The notes under the pieces were generated by a model that was given only the letters and a program-made list of their open reading frames with translations, searched no databases and was not told the DNA's origin. Positions 7,889-16,731 of a stretch of 64,000 nucleotides of DNA are shown piece by piece. Source of the stretch: Planctomycetota bacterium. GTDB taxonomy: Bacteria > Planctomycetota > UBA1135 > JACQFD01. Position 1 is the stretch's first letter, and the number at the start of each line of letters is the position of its first letter. The DNA lies in NCBI GenBank assembly GCA_016792805.1, contig JAEUHX010000087.1, positions 176,655-240,654 of the forward strand. The letters run 5' to 3'. A program made the translations under genes and the position numbers.

Positions 7889-8980
7889 TCAGCGCGCTTT
7901 GGGAGTCGGGCCCGGGAGCGGCTTGGGTAGCGGAGTCGGAATCGCGGCCGGCTTCACACCGCCCGGATTGGGCATGGGGCCCGGGTTCGGAACGGCGGGC
8001 TTCGGCACGGGAGCCGCCGGCAGCGGGACCTTCGGCGCCGGCATCGGCGGCCTCGGCTGGACCGCGCCAGGCTTCCCCGAATTACCCGGCTTCTCGATGC
8101 CGCCCTTCGGCGCGGGCGGCTGAGCCGGTGGCGGAGCTCCGACCGGCTTCCCGGCGTCTCGCCCATCCGCGCCCTCGCCGCCAACCGGCTTCCCGTCCGC
8201 GCCCTTGGCGCCCGATCGCGGATCGGCCCCCTTCGCGCCCGACTTCGGCTCACCGTTTCTGGGATCACCGCTCCGCGGATCACTGCCTTTGGGAGCGCCA
8301 TTTTCGGGCGCGCCGCCCGTCGGCGCCGATTTGTTCGATTTCCGACGCAAATAATCCGCCAGCTCGGCCGGATCCATGCCGCCAGGATTTGTGGGAAGCT
8401 TGAAGCCCTCTTTTCCGGCCGTCGCGCTCCCGCCGGGAGCCCCGCCGGGCGCCTCCGTCGGCTGCGGAACTCCCGCCTTGTAGCTCGGAATGCGCCACTC
8501 GCGCTCACGCCCGAGCTTCTCAAGGTGGGCGATGCGCATCGTCACCTGCGAATCGAGCTGCTGTCCGCGCGAGAGCACTTCCTTGCCATAGCACAAATCG
8601 AACTCCTCGCGCGCGAGCAGCCCGTCGCCATCCAAGTCCCGGTAGCGGAATTGTGCCTCCGTCGAGCCGGCCGCCAGCGCCTCCTTGAGCGTGACCTGTT
8701 CGTCGTCGTTGAGGTCCATCCCGCGAAAGACGCTTCGAATCCGATCCATCGTGATCGGAGTCGCGGCGGTGTAACGATCGCGCGGCGGAGTGGGCGGCAT
8801 GGCCTTCGTCCCCGGCGTCACCCCCTGCACCACGGGCGCCGGCTTGGAGGCCGGCGTGCTGCTTTCCGACTGCGCGGACGCGACCGCGACCCAAGCCGCC
8901 ACCGCCATCGAAACCGACGCACCGACGACCGCCCGTCGGCGGAAGCGTTCTGCGAAGGTGGGTCGCGAAGAGGAAGTCAT
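7889..8980 (-). CDS. Secreted EF-hand protein with Pro/Gly-rich tail
   Basis: Starting at the ATG at 8980, the product has 363 residues. A long signal peptide (Arg-rich, then hydrophobic, ending near ASA) is followed by two EF-hand calcium loops, DLNDDEQVTLKE near residues 89-100 and DLDGDGLLAREE near 115-126. The C-terminal half (about 150-363) is a low-complexity tail of Pro, Gly, Ala and Lys with repeated GxPKSG- and ADPRSGAKG-like units. Calcium-dependent binding at the cell surface is likely, but the ligand is unknown. The gene is divergent from the S41 protease gene. Confidence 0.75.
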   Translation of the reverse strand: MTSSSRPTFAERFRRRAVVGASVSMAVAAWVAVASAQSESSTPASKPAPVVQGVTPGTKAMPPTPPRDRYTAATPITMDRIRSVFRGMDLNDDEQVTLKEALAAGSTEAQFRYRDLDGDGLLAREEFDLCYGKEVLSRGQQLDSQVTMRIAHLEKLGREREWRIPSYKAGVPQPTEAPGGAPGGSATAGKEGFKLPTNPGGMDPAELADYLRRKSNKSAPTGGAPENGAPKGSDPRSGDPRNGEPKSGAKGADPRSGAKGADGKPVGGEGADGRDAGKPVGAPPPAQPPAPKGGIEKPGNSGKPGAVQPRPPMPAPKVPLPAAPVPKPAVPNPGPMPNPGGVKPAAIPTPLPKPLPGPTPKAR

Positions 8981-9198
8981 GGGGCGAGCGGCGGTGCGCA
9001 TGCTACGTCGCGGATTCCGCCTCGGTTCCGATGTTCAAATGCCAGACCGCATTTCCTTCGGCAGCCCCGCGCGGGCAACTCGCGTCGCTTCAGACATTTG
9101 CCGCCGAGGCCCGATGGGCGGCGGGCGCGTCATGTCTCCGTCCGGGGACAGACTCCGCCCGCGCCACCTGCTACGCTTCACTCTCGACCCACGCCGCC

Positions 9199-10527
9199 GT
9201 GAGCCCTCCTCGCATCCCCAGCTCCATGCTCATTGCGCTTGGGAGCTTCGCCCTCGCGCTCGTCGCGGTCACCTCTCTGGGCGCCTTGGCCCTGAGTCGG
9301 GTGACCACCGACATCGAGTTCGCGCGCCTCACCTCCGTCCGCGAGCTCATCGAGACGGAGTACGTCGAACCCATCTCCACCGATGCCCTGCTGCGCAACG
9401 CGATCCGGGGCATGGTTGAAGGGCTCGACGATTACTCGCGCTATTACACGGGCCAAGACGCCCACACCTTCGAGCAGGAGACCTCCGGCCGGTTCGGCGG
9501 GATCGGCCTCGTGATGGACCCCGCGGCCCCCGAGCTCGTGCGCGTGTTGTTTCCTCAGCCGGGCTCACCGGCCGAGCGCGCCGGGCTGCGGCCGGGAATG
9601 CGCATTCTTGAGGTCGACCGCGTGCCGGTGACACAAATCCCGCCCGACGAGCTCGCGGAGCGCGTGCGCGGCCGGGAGGGCACATCCGTCGTGCTTCGTA
9701 TTTGTGCGCCCGACGGCTCCAACACGCGCGACGTCTCGATCGAGCGCGGTCCGATCCGAGACCGCTCCGTTCGAAAAGTAAGAATGCTCGACCGCGAGCG
9801 CGGCATCGCTTCCCTCTGGATTGGTGCATTCACGGAGGAGACCGTCTCCGAATTCGATGAGGCGGTCGCGCAGCTCAAAGCCCAGGGCATGCGATCTCTC
9901 ATCATGGATCTGCGCTTGAACGGCGGCGGCGTCCTCAGCGCGGCGGCGATTCTTGCGAATCGGTTCCTGCCGAAGGGCGTTCTTTATGAAACACGCGGCC
10001 GCCGCGAGAGTGTGCGCTGCGAGGCCGACCCGGCGGAGGCGAAGCTCACAGGAACTCCGCTTGTGCTGCTCGTGAGCCGCGAATCGGCATCCGCGAGCGA
10101 GGTGCTCGCGGGCGCGCTGCGCGACCATGGCGCCGCGGCCGTCGTCGGGGAGCGCACATTTGGGAAAGGTGTTGTTCAATCGACGCGCCGCTTTGAGGAC
10201 ACCGGCGCATACATCAAGATTACAACTGCGTATTATTACACTCCTTCGGGCCGCAACCTTGGCCGCCCGCGGGAAGACGATCCGCGCGACACGCGCGCCG
10301 GCGGCATCGCCCCCGATGTCGTCGTGCCGATCGCTCCGGAGGATCGCCTCGCGCTGCACCGCGCCTATCAGGAGATCGACGTGCCGATCGAATACGCGCT
10401 CGAGGTGGAAGAGCTGCGCCGCACGAGTAGCGCACGGCCGCCCGCGGCCCGCGCTGACCGCTGCCTCGACGCCGCGGCGGCGCTCCTGCGCGGCGGCGCA
10501 CCACCCGATCGGGCCCTGCGCCCGTAG
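9199..10527 (+). CDS. S41 family C-terminal processing protease (CtpA-like)
   Basis: The frame is open from 9031, but family length and the signal-anchor favour GTG 9199 or ATG 9226. The product has an N-terminal anchor helix, a PDZ domain (GIGLVMD to about DELAERVRG) and an S41 peptidase domain. The catalytic pair is visible: Ser 296 in ESASASE and Lys 323 in FGKG, numbered from GTG. Such proteases trim or degrade periplasmic proteins from their C-termini. Its tail after residue 400 is longer than the E. coli core domain. The gene stands just upstream of tsaD. Confidence 0.9.
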   Translation: MSPPRIPSSMLIALGSFALALVAVTSLGALALSRVTTDIEFARLTSVRELIETEYVEPISTDALLRNAIRGMVEGLDDYSRYYTGQDAHTFEQETSGRFGGIGLVMDPAAPELVRVLFPQPGSPAERAGLRPGMRILEVDRVPVTQIPPDELAERVRGREGTSVVLRICAPDGSNTRDVSIERGPIRDRSVRKVRMLDRERGIASLWIGAFTEETVSEFDEAVAQLKAQGMRSLIMDLRLNGGGVLSAAAILANRFLPKGVLYETRGRRESVRCEADPAEAKLTGTPLVLLVSRESASASEVLAGALRDHGAAAVVGERTFGKGVVQSTRRFEDTGAYIKITTAYYYTPSGRNLGRPREDDPRDTRAGGIAPDVVVPIAPEDRLALHRAYQEIDVPIEYALEVEELRRTSSARPPAARADRCLDAAAALLRGGAPPDRALRP

Positions 10528-10578
10528 CTTCGGGCGGCGCCGCGGGCGCGAACACCCCACACTTGGCATCCTCGCCCC

Positions 10579-11640
10579 ATGGGCCTCGTCCTCGGCATCG
10601 AAAGTTCCTGCGATGAGACCGCCGCGGCCGTCGTGCGCGACGGGCGCGAAGTGTTGTCTTCTATTGTGGCATCGCAGGCGGCGCTCCACGCGCCGTTCCG
10701 CGGGGTCGTCCCCGAGATCGCGAGCCGCAGCCACCTGCGGGAGATCGTTCCGACGATCGAGGCGGCCCTGGAGCAGGCGCGTGTCTCGCCGCGCGAACTC
10801 ACGGGAGTCGCCGCGACCTCCCAGCCGGGGCTCGTCGGATCGCTGCTGGTGGGCGCCTCCGCGGCGAAGGCGTTCGCCTGGCTCCATGAGCTGCCGATCG
10901 TTGCCGTCGATCACATTGCGGCGCATCTGTATGCAGCCCTTATGGAGGGGGCGCCGACCCAACTGCCGGCGCTCGCGCTCGTGGCCTCGGGCGGCCACAC
11001 CGCGCTTTATTACTACAAGAATCCGCTCGAATTCGAAATGTTAGGTTGCACCAATGATGACGCCGCGGGCGAAGCCTTCGACAAAGTAGCTGCCATCCTC
11101 GGCCTCGGCTATCCCGGAGGTCCCGCCATCGAAAGAGTAGCCTTCGGCGTCGATCCCAAGCCCGCCGCGATCGCCGTTCCCCGCGTTTCGAGCGGCCCGT
11201 TCGACTTCTCGTTCAGCGGGCTCAAGACGGCGGTGCGATACCGCGTGCTTCCTCCGGGCGCGAAGGAGAAGCGACATCTCACAGAAAGCGAGATCGCAAC
11301 TCTCGCCGCCGGGTTTCAGCATGCCGCCGTCGAGCACATGGCTCTCATCACGATGGCGGCGGCGCGCGCCCGCGGAGCGAGGACCATACTCGTCGGGGGT
11401 GGCGTCGCCTGTAATGATTTGCTGCGCAAGCGGCTCGCGTCGGCCTGCGCCCCCGACGGGCTTGACCTGCGCATCCCCCGGCCCGCGCTCTGCTCTGACA
11501 ATGCAGCAATGGTGGCGGGCCTCGGCGCCGCCATGCTCGACGCCGGCCGTCGCGATGATCTCGGCTTCCCCATCTACCCAAGCGGCGTTCCGCAAGTTCA
11601 CTCATCGTCGCCAGCGCCGGCCGAGGTCCGACGGCCATGA
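10579..11640 (+). CDS. tsaD: tRNA N6-adenosine threonylcarbamoyltransferase
   Basis: The 353-residue protein starts GIESSCDET, the family hallmark, has the HIAAH metal-binding pair and the ASGGHT motif, and has the usual length. It transfers the threonylcarbamoyl group to A37 of tRNAs reading ANN codons, working with TsaB, TsaE and TsaC, none of which is in this window. It overlaps larB by four bases (ATGA), so the two are translationally coupled. Confidence 0.96.
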   Translation: MGLVLGIESSCDETAAAVVRDGREVLSSIVASQAALHAPFRGVVPEIASRSHLREIVPTIEAALEQARVSPRELTGVAATSQPGLVGSLLVGASAAKAFAWLHELPIVAVDHIAAHLYAALMEGAPTQLPALALVASGGHTALYYYKNPLEFEMLGCTNDDAAGEAFDKVAAILGLGYPGGPAIERVAFGVDPKPAAIAVPRVSSGPFDFSFSGLKTAVRYRVLPPGAKEKRHLTESEIATLAAGFQHAAVEHMALITMAAARARGARTILVGGGVACNDLLRKRLASACAPDGLDLRIPRPALCSDNAAMVAGLGAAMLDAGRRDDLGFPIYPSGVPQVHSSSPAPAEVRRP

Positions 11641-12452
11641 ACGACGCATCGCTCAAGCGGCTGCTGCGTTCCGTGCAATCGGGGCGCGTCACGGCCGATG
11701 AGGCGGCGGCCCAGCTTCGCGCCCACGCGGTGGGTGACCTGGGCTTCGCGCGCATCGACCACCACCGCGAGCTGCGCTGCGGATTTCCAGAAGTGGTCTT
11801 TGGGCTTCGAAAGCGGCCGGAGCACATTGCACAGATCGTCGCCGAGATCGGAAAGCGCTCCACCCGAGTGCTGGTGACGCGCGCGACGCCAGAGGCCTTC
11901 GAGGCCGTCCGTCAGCGCGTCCCCGACGCGCGCTTCGAAGAGTCGGCCCGCGCCATCGTGGTGCGTCGCGGACGCCGCCCCCGAGCCAAGGGGCTTGTGG
12001 TCGTGGTTTCGGCCGGCACCGCCGACATCCCCGTCGCCGAGGAGGCGCGCGTCACGGCAGAGTGCTTCGATGTGGCCGTGGAAACGGCTTTCGATTGTGG
12101 CGTCGCAGGGCTCCACCGGCTGCTGCAGGTACTTCCACAGCTTCGCCGGGCCCACGCCGTCGTCGTCGTCGCCGGGATGGAGGGAGCGCTGGCGTCGGTC
12201 GTGGGCGGTCTCGTCTCCTGCCCTGTGGTGGCAGTGCCGACGAGCGTCGGCTACGGCGCGGCTTTCGGCGGCCTTGCGCCCCTTCTCACGATGATGAACT
12301 CCTGCGCCGCCGGCGTTTCGGTCGTGAACATCGATAACGGCTTCGGCGCCGGCTATCTCGCTGGGCTCATTGCGGCCCAGCATCCCTCGGCGGCTCGGCA
12401 GCGGCGCCCGCGTCGCACCGCAGCGGAGGCGCGACGCCCGCGCCGCGGGTAG
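11637..12452 (+). CDS. larB: LarB, nickel-pincer cofactor carboxylase/hydrolase
   Basis: The 271-residue protein matches LarB: a short helical N-terminus, then a PurE-like domain with VVSAGTADIPVAEEA, VAGMEGAL and the C-terminal TSVGYGAAFGG and NIDNGFGAGY blocks. LarB carboxylates nicotinic acid adenine dinucleotide in the first step of nickel-pincer cofactor synthesis. larC and larE, normally neighbours, are absent here, and so is a lactate racemase gene. The last 20 residues are Arg-rich and not part of the family core. Confidence 0.9.
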   Translation: MNDASLKRLLRSVQSGRVTADEAAAQLRAHAVGDLGFARIDHHRELRCGFPEVVFGLRKRPEHIAQIVAEIGKRSTRVLVTRATPEAFEAVRQRVPDARFEESARAIVVRRGRRPRAKGLVVVVSAGTADIPVAEEARVTAECFDVAVETAFDCGVAGLHRLLQVLPQLRRAHAVVVVAGMEGALASVVGGLVSCPVVAVPTSVGYGAAFGGLAPLLTMMNSCAAGVSVVNIDNGFGAGYLAGLIAAQHPSAARQRRPRRTAAEARRPRRG

Positions 12453-12464
12453 ATTTCGTTTCCG

Positions 12465-13592
12465 ATGCCCGAGTCCGGACCCGCCCTACTCGTTCTCGAA
12501 GACGGTCAGGTTTTCCGAGGTCGCGCCTGCGGCGCCGCTGGCGAGCGCATTGGCGAGCTGGTGTTCAACACCGCAATGACCGGCTACCAGGAGATCCTGA
12601 CCGATCCCTCCTATCGCGGTCAGGTTGTTGTAATGACCTATCCGCTGATCGGGAACTACGGCACCAATCCGGCCGACGAGGAGAGCCGCGGAACGTTCAC
12701 AGAGGCCTTCGTCGTGCGGGAAATGTGCTGGCAGCCGAGCAGCCACCGCAGCACGGAGTCGCTGCCCGAGTACCTCGCCCGCAACGGAGTCGTGGCGATC
12801 GAAGGAATCGATACGCGGCAGATCACGCGGCGCGTGCGCGACGGCCTTGTTCGCGGAATTGTATCAACGGTCGACCTCGACGAGCGCTCGCTGCTCGAGA
12901 AGGTGCGGCGCTCGCCCGGCCTCGACGGCATTGACCTCGCCTCGACGGTCACATGCGACAAATCCTATGAGTGGTCGGAGGGATATGTGCGTTTGACGGG
13001 CGACGCGCCCTTCGAGCGCCGCGGCAAGCGCTATCGCGTCGCAGCGATCGATTTCGGCGTGAAGCGCAATATTCTGCGCGGGCTCGTCGAGACGGGGTTC
13101 GACGTGACGGTGCTTCCGGCCAAGGCCTCCGTGGCGGAGATTTTGGCGACGCGCCCCGATGGCCTTTTCTTGAGCAATGGTCCCGGCGATCCGGCCGCCG
13201 TAAAGCACGCGTTCCCGACGGTGCGCGCCATCGCCGAAAAGCGGATCCCGATTTTTGGTATTTGCCTCGGACACCAGATCCTGGGCCACGTCTTCAACGC
13301 GACGACGCGCAAGATGCCGTTCGGCCACCATGGCGCGAACCACCCGGTCCAGGATCTCACGACAGGAAAAGTGGAGATCACTTCTCAGAATCATAGCTAT
13401 GAGGTCGTGGCCGACCGCGTGGCGGAGCTGGAAGTGACGCACCGCAACCTCAACGATGGCTCCATCGAAGGGATGCGCCATCGAGAGCTGCCGGTCTTCT
13501 CAGTGCAGTACCACCCCGAAGCGAGCCCGGGTCCGCGCGAGGCGCAGTACCTGTTCGGTCGCTTCCGCGAACTCGTCGAAAGCGTCCGCTAG
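12465..13592 (+). CDS. carA: Carbamoyl-phosphate synthase small subunit
   Basis: This 375-residue protein has the CarA N-terminal domain (GEVVFNT-like, here GELVFNTAMTGYQEI) and a class I glutamine amidotransferase domain. The nucleophilic Cys sits in GICLGHQ, and the His-Glu pair in QYHPEASPGP. It supplies ammonia to CarB for arginine and pyrimidine synthesis. carB is not in the window. The start ATG lies 12 bases after the larB stop. Confidence 0.96.
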   Translation: MPESGPALLVLEDGQVFRGRACGAAGERIGELVFNTAMTGYQEILTDPSYRGQVVVMTYPLIGNYGTNPADEESRGTFTEAFVVREMCWQPSSHRSTESLPEYLARNGVVAIEGIDTRQITRRVRDGLVRGIVSTVDLDERSLLEKVRRSPGLDGIDLASTVTCDKSYEWSEGYVRLTGDAPFERRGKRYRVAAIDFGVKRNILRGLVETGFDVTVLPAKASVAEILATRPDGLFLSNGPGDPAAVKHAFPTVRAIAEKRIPIFGICLGHQILGHVFNATTRKMPFGHHGANHPVQDLTTGKVEITSQNHSYEVVADRVAELEVTHRNLNDGSIEGMRHRELPVFSVQYHPEASPGPREAQYLFGRFRELVESVR

Positions 13593-13593
13593 C

Positions 13594-13610
13594 GCCGCCG
13601 CCTCGGCGGC
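13594..13610 (+). terminator. GC stem-loop after carA
   Basis: A perfect 7-bp stem (gccgccg / cggcggc) with a three-base loop starts two bases after the carA stop codon. Only a weak T-rich stretch follows (about 13627-13636). It may be a terminator separating carA from the arsR operon. The evidence is shape alone. Confidence 0.4.
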
Positions 13611-13647
13611 AGTTTCAGAGCTCGAGATTTTTCGTTTGGAGAGTTCA

Positions 13648-13663
13648 ATAACCGTGTGGTTAT
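13648..13663 (+). promoter_or_regulatory. Palindromic operator upstream of the ArsR-family gene
   Basis: A perfect inverted repeat, ATAACC-GTGT-GGTTAT, lies 12 bases before the ATG of the ArsR-family gene. Autoregulated ArsR genes paired with SRPBCC (AHSA1) genes commonly have such an operator over the promoter. The short spacing suggests binding would block both the promoter and translation start. Binding is inferred. Confidence 0.7.
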
Positions 13664-13675
13664 GTATTCGACGCC

Positions 13676-13978
13676 ATGGATGTGTACGCCGCCATCTCGG
13701 ATCCAAGCCGCCGGGCCATCCTCGACCTTCTCCTCGAGGGAGATCGCGCGGCCCACGAGCTGCTCGGCGCCTTTCGCTTCAGCCAACCGGCGCTCTCGAA
13801 GCACCTTCGCGTGCTTCGGGAGCATGGGCTTGTCTCCATGCGAAAGCGCGGCCGTGAGCATCTGTATCATCTCGAGGCGCGTCAGCTGCGCGAGGTCTCG
13901 CAGTGGGTGGCGCACTACGAGCGATTCTGGAACGAGAAGCTCGATCGCCTTGGAAATCTGCTGGAGGACATGCCGTGA
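13676..13978 (+). CDS. ArsR-family transcriptional repressor
   Basis: The 100-residue winged-helix protein begins MDVYAAISDPSRRAILDLL, the signature of the ArsR subgroup that pairs with AHSA1/SRPBCC genes. The recognition helix lies in QPALSKHLRVLREHGLV (about residues 42-58). No metal-binding cysteines are present, so it likely responds to something other than heavy metals. Its stop overlaps the GTG start of the next gene (GTGA). The palindrome at 13648-13663 is its probable operator. Confidence 0.92.
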   Translation: MDVYAAISDPSRRAILDLLLEGDRAAHELLGAFRFSQPALSKHLRVLREHGLVSMRKRGREHLYHLEARQLREVSQWVAHYERFWNEKLDRLGNLLEDMP

Positions 13979-14502
13979 AAAGTGAGATCCGCATCGAACG
14001 CACCTATTTCCACGGGCGCGCCAAGGTCTGGCGCGCGCTGACGGAGCCCGAGCTGCTGTCGGCTTGGCTCATGCCAAACGACTTTGCGCCTCGACTCGGA
14101 CATCGATTCACCTTTCAAACAAATCCGAGCCCCGGCTTCGACGGAATCGTTCACTGTGAGGTCCGCGAGATCGATCCGCCGAGCCGGATGGTTTGGACTT
14201 GGCGAGGCGGACCGATCGATACGGTCGTTACCTTCGATCTCACAGAAGTCGATGGAGGCACGCGGCTCCGCATGACGCAGAGTGGATTCCGCGGAGTTCG
14301 AGGCTGGCTCATTCGCCGCATCCTCGAGCTCGGCTCGCGCTCGCTCTACGGAGAGCGGCTGCCCGCGCTGCTCGACCGGCTCTCAGAGGGCGTGCAATCG
14401 CCCGCGCCGGGCACGCGTCAGGAGTGCATGACTTCCCAGCATCGTCGGCTCGAGTGGCTTCTGCGACTCCTCCCCCGCCGCGCGAAAAGTGAGTCTCACT
14501 GA
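13975..14502 (+). CDS. SRPBCC (AHSA1-like) domain protein
   Basis: A GTG start at 13975 overlaps the repressor stop and gives 175 residues. The first 140 form an AHSA1/polyketide-cyclase-like START fold: IERTYFHGRAKVWRALTEPELLSAWL, then PPSRMVWTW, and the C-terminal helix. These proteins bind hydrophobic small ligands. Coupling to an ArsR gene is a very common pairing whose physiological role is mostly unknown. The C-terminal 35 residues are Arg-rich. The 3' end overlaps the convergent methyltransferase gene by seven bases. Confidence 0.85.
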   Translation: MKSEIRIERTYFHGRAKVWRALTEPELLSAWLMPNDFAPRLGHRFTFQTNPSPGFDGIVHCEVREIDPPSRMVWTWRGGPIDTVVTFDLTEVDGGTRLRMTQSGFRGVRGWLIRRILELGSRSLYGERLPALLDRLSEGVQSPAPGTRQECMTSQHRRLEWLLRLLPRRAKSESH

Positions 14503-15311
14503 TACCGGAGGCTCGTCCCGTGCTCGGAAAGCGCTGTCCGCGCAGGATCGTCGCGCAGGAGGAGCATCGCGGCTCGGTCCTGCATCCGCTCGGGAAGCTT
14601 CGGGCCGAGCCAGGGTGCAAGCCACGCGTCTGCCCACGCACCGAGCCGCGCGCCCGCGGCCCCGAGTGCGCCGGGGAAGCGCTGAGCGACTGAGGCTGCG
14701 AGCGCGTACTTGGCGCCGCGATGCCACAAAAGCGTGAGCCCCGCCGCCGCAGCCAAGTCCCTCCACTCGCCGATGGATCGCGGCTGCTCGATTCCACGGG
14801 CGACAGCTTCGCCGCCCTCCGCACGCACGCTTTCGAGAAGCAGCACGTGTCCTCCCGGTCGCACGACGCGCGCCAGCTCACGAAGCCACCGAGCCTGCTC
14901 GCGCGCCGGGTTGTGGTGAAGGACGGCGATCGACAAGGCGAGGTCGAAGCACTGCGCTTCCCAGGGGAGGCGGCCTCCGGTTTCGAGCTTCCGCACCTGG
15001 CGGCCGGGCGCGGACTCCTCCGCCCGCTTCACCATCTCGCCGGAGAGATCACAGCCCGCCCAACGGGCGCCCAGCGACTCAAAGAGCTCCCGCCAGCGCC
15101 CGACTCCGCATCCGAAGTCCAGCACGGACGTCGGCGTCGCACCGCGATGTGCCAGCACCTCAAGCGCTGCCGCGACTCCTTGGCGCTGGACCCGATCCAT
15201 CACGCGGTTGCGGAGAGGGCAGTCGAGTGCCACCGCGCGGAGCCGATCGCCTCCCGCAGCGCGCGCCTTGGCGTCCCAATACGCCTCCGGCTCGTACCTT
15301 CCCCCATCCAT
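14496..15311 (-). CDS. Class I SAM-dependent methyltransferase
   Basis: I use the ATG at 15311 (MDGGRYEPEAYWDAKAR). An upstream in-frame start at 15389 would overlap the divergent prolidase gene. The 271-residue protein has motif I VLDFGCGVGRW, an acidic residue ending beta-2 (GCDLSGEM) and motif IV (DLALSIAVLHHN), followed by a GGHVLLLESV post-motif. The substrate cannot be told from sequence. The last 90 residues are less typical and may bind it. Confidence 0.82.
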   Translation of the reverse strand: MDGGRYEPEAYWDAKARAAGGDRLRAVALDCPLRNRVMDRVQRQGVAAALEVLAHRGATPTSVLDFGCGVGRWRELFESLGARWAGCDLSGEMVKRAEESAPGRQVRKLETGGRLPWEAQCFDLALSIAVLHHNPAREQARWLRELARVVRPGGHVLLLESVRAEGGEAVARGIEQPRSIGEWRDLAAAAGLTLLWHRGAKYALAASVAQRFPGALGAAGARLGAWADAWLAPWLGPKLPERMQDRAAMLLLRDDPARTALSEHGTSLRYQ

Positions 15312-15375
15312 CGCCCGCCCTATCGGCAGGCCCAGCCGGGCCGGTGAACCCTTGGGCGCCCTGAAGAGTGCGGGC

Positions 15376-16710
15376 ATGCTCCAGGCCATGACGACCCAGC
15401 CCGCCGCCGCCCACTACCTCGATCACATCCGAGAGCGACAGGTGCGCGCGGAGGCCGCGCTCACCACGGAGGGATTCGAGACGCTCGTCCTCGATGCCGG
15501 ATCGCCCTTTACACATTTTGCCGACGACCAAGACGCGCCGTTTCGTACGAATCCACAATTCGCCTCCTGGGTGCCGCTGGAGGGACCGCATCATAAATTG
15601 GTGATCCGCGCTGGCCATCGGCCACGCCTCGTGGTGGTGCGCCCCGACGATTATTGGTACGAGCCGATCGAGCTCGGCTCCCCGTATTGGCTCGAGCCCT
15701 TCGAGGTACAGGTGGTGCCCGACGCGGAGCGCGCCTGGGCCGCAGCCCACGGCCATGGGCGCACGGCCTATGTGGGCGACGCGCCGGCGCAGGCGAAAGC
15801 GCACGGCCTCCACGACGATGGCCTCAATCCCCAGCGACTGGCGGCGCGGCTCGACTGGGATCGAAGCTACAAAACAGCCTACGAAGTCGCCTGCCTCGAG
15901 GAGGCAACGCGCGTGAGCGCCCGCGCGCACCACGAGGCGAAGCGCGCGTTCCTCGAGGGCGCGAGCGAGCTCGAGATTCACCACGTCTATCTCAAGGCCG
16001 CGGGATGTGTGGAGCACGCGCTCCCGTACGAGAGCATCATTGCGCTCGACGAGAAAGGTGCATTCTTACACTACGTCAACAAGCGGACGAAGCGCGGCGG
16101 ACGCGTGCTACTGATCGACGTCGGCGCCAAGCACGCCGGCTATGGCTGCGACATTACGCGCACTTGGACGGCGCCCGCATGCGACACGCTCTTCCGCGAT
16201 CTCGTTCAAGCGATGGACCGCATCCAGCTCGATCTGTGCAACGCGGTGAAGCCCGGCGTGCCTTACCTCCAGCTCCACCTCGACGCGCATCGGCGCATTG
16301 GCTCTCTGTTGCATTCGGCAGGCGTGCTCGATTGCGGCGGCGACGAAGCGCTCGCGCTCGGGCTCACGCGCCCGTTCTTCCCCCATGGACTCGGGCATTT
16401 TCTTGGGATTCAGGTGCACGACGTCGCCGGGCGCCAGGCGACGCCGAGCGGCGGAACGGCGCCGCCGCCCACCGACCATCCCTATCTGCGAACGACGCGC
16501 ACGATCGAGGAGCGCATGCTCTTCACGATTGAGCCCGGGCTCTACTTCATTGACATGTTACTGAAGCCCATGCGGTCGAGCCCGCTCGCGCGCCATGTGC
16601 GGTGGGACCTCGTCGATCGCCTGATGCCCTGCGGCGGCATCCGCATTGAGGACAACCTCCTCGTGACGGCCCACGGCCATCGCAACTTGACGCGCCCGCA
16701 CCTCCCGTAG
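15376..16710 (+). CDS. pepQ: Xaa-Pro dipeptidase (M24 family)
   Basis: A start at 15376 follows a purine-rich site (GAAGAG, seven bases upstream); ATG 15388 is the alternative. About 444 residues. The N-terminal domain has the PepQ-typical NPQFASWVPLE and PDDYWYEP stretches. The pita-bread domain carries all metal ligands: Asp in LIDVGAKHAGYGCD (two), His in PHGLGHFLGI, Glu in FTIEPGLYF and Glu in GGIRIEDN. It cleaves dipeptides with C-terminal proline in the cytoplasm, using two Mn or Co ions. Confidence 0.93.
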   Translation: MLQAMTTQPAAAHYLDHIRERQVRAEAALTTEGFETLVLDAGSPFTHFADDQDAPFRTNPQFASWVPLEGPHHKLVIRAGHRPRLVVVRPDDYWYEPIELGSPYWLEPFEVQVVPDAERAWAAAHGHGRTAYVGDAPAQAKAHGLHDDGLNPQRLAARLDWDRSYKTAYEVACLEEATRVSARAHHEAKRAFLEGASELEIHHVYLKAAGCVEHALPYESIIALDEKGAFLHYVNKRTKRGGRVLLIDVGAKHAGYGCDITRTWTAPACDTLFRDLVQAMDRIQLDLCNAVKPGVPYLQLHLDAHRRIGSLLHSAGVLDCGGDEALALGLTRPFFPHGLGHFLGIQVHDVAGRQATPSGGTAPPPTDHPYLRTTRTIEERMLFTIEPGLYFIDMLLKPMRSSPLARHVRWDLVDRLMPCGGIRIEDNLLVTAHGHRNLTRPHLP

Positions 16711-16731
16711 CGCGCCGCCTCTTTCGCTGGC

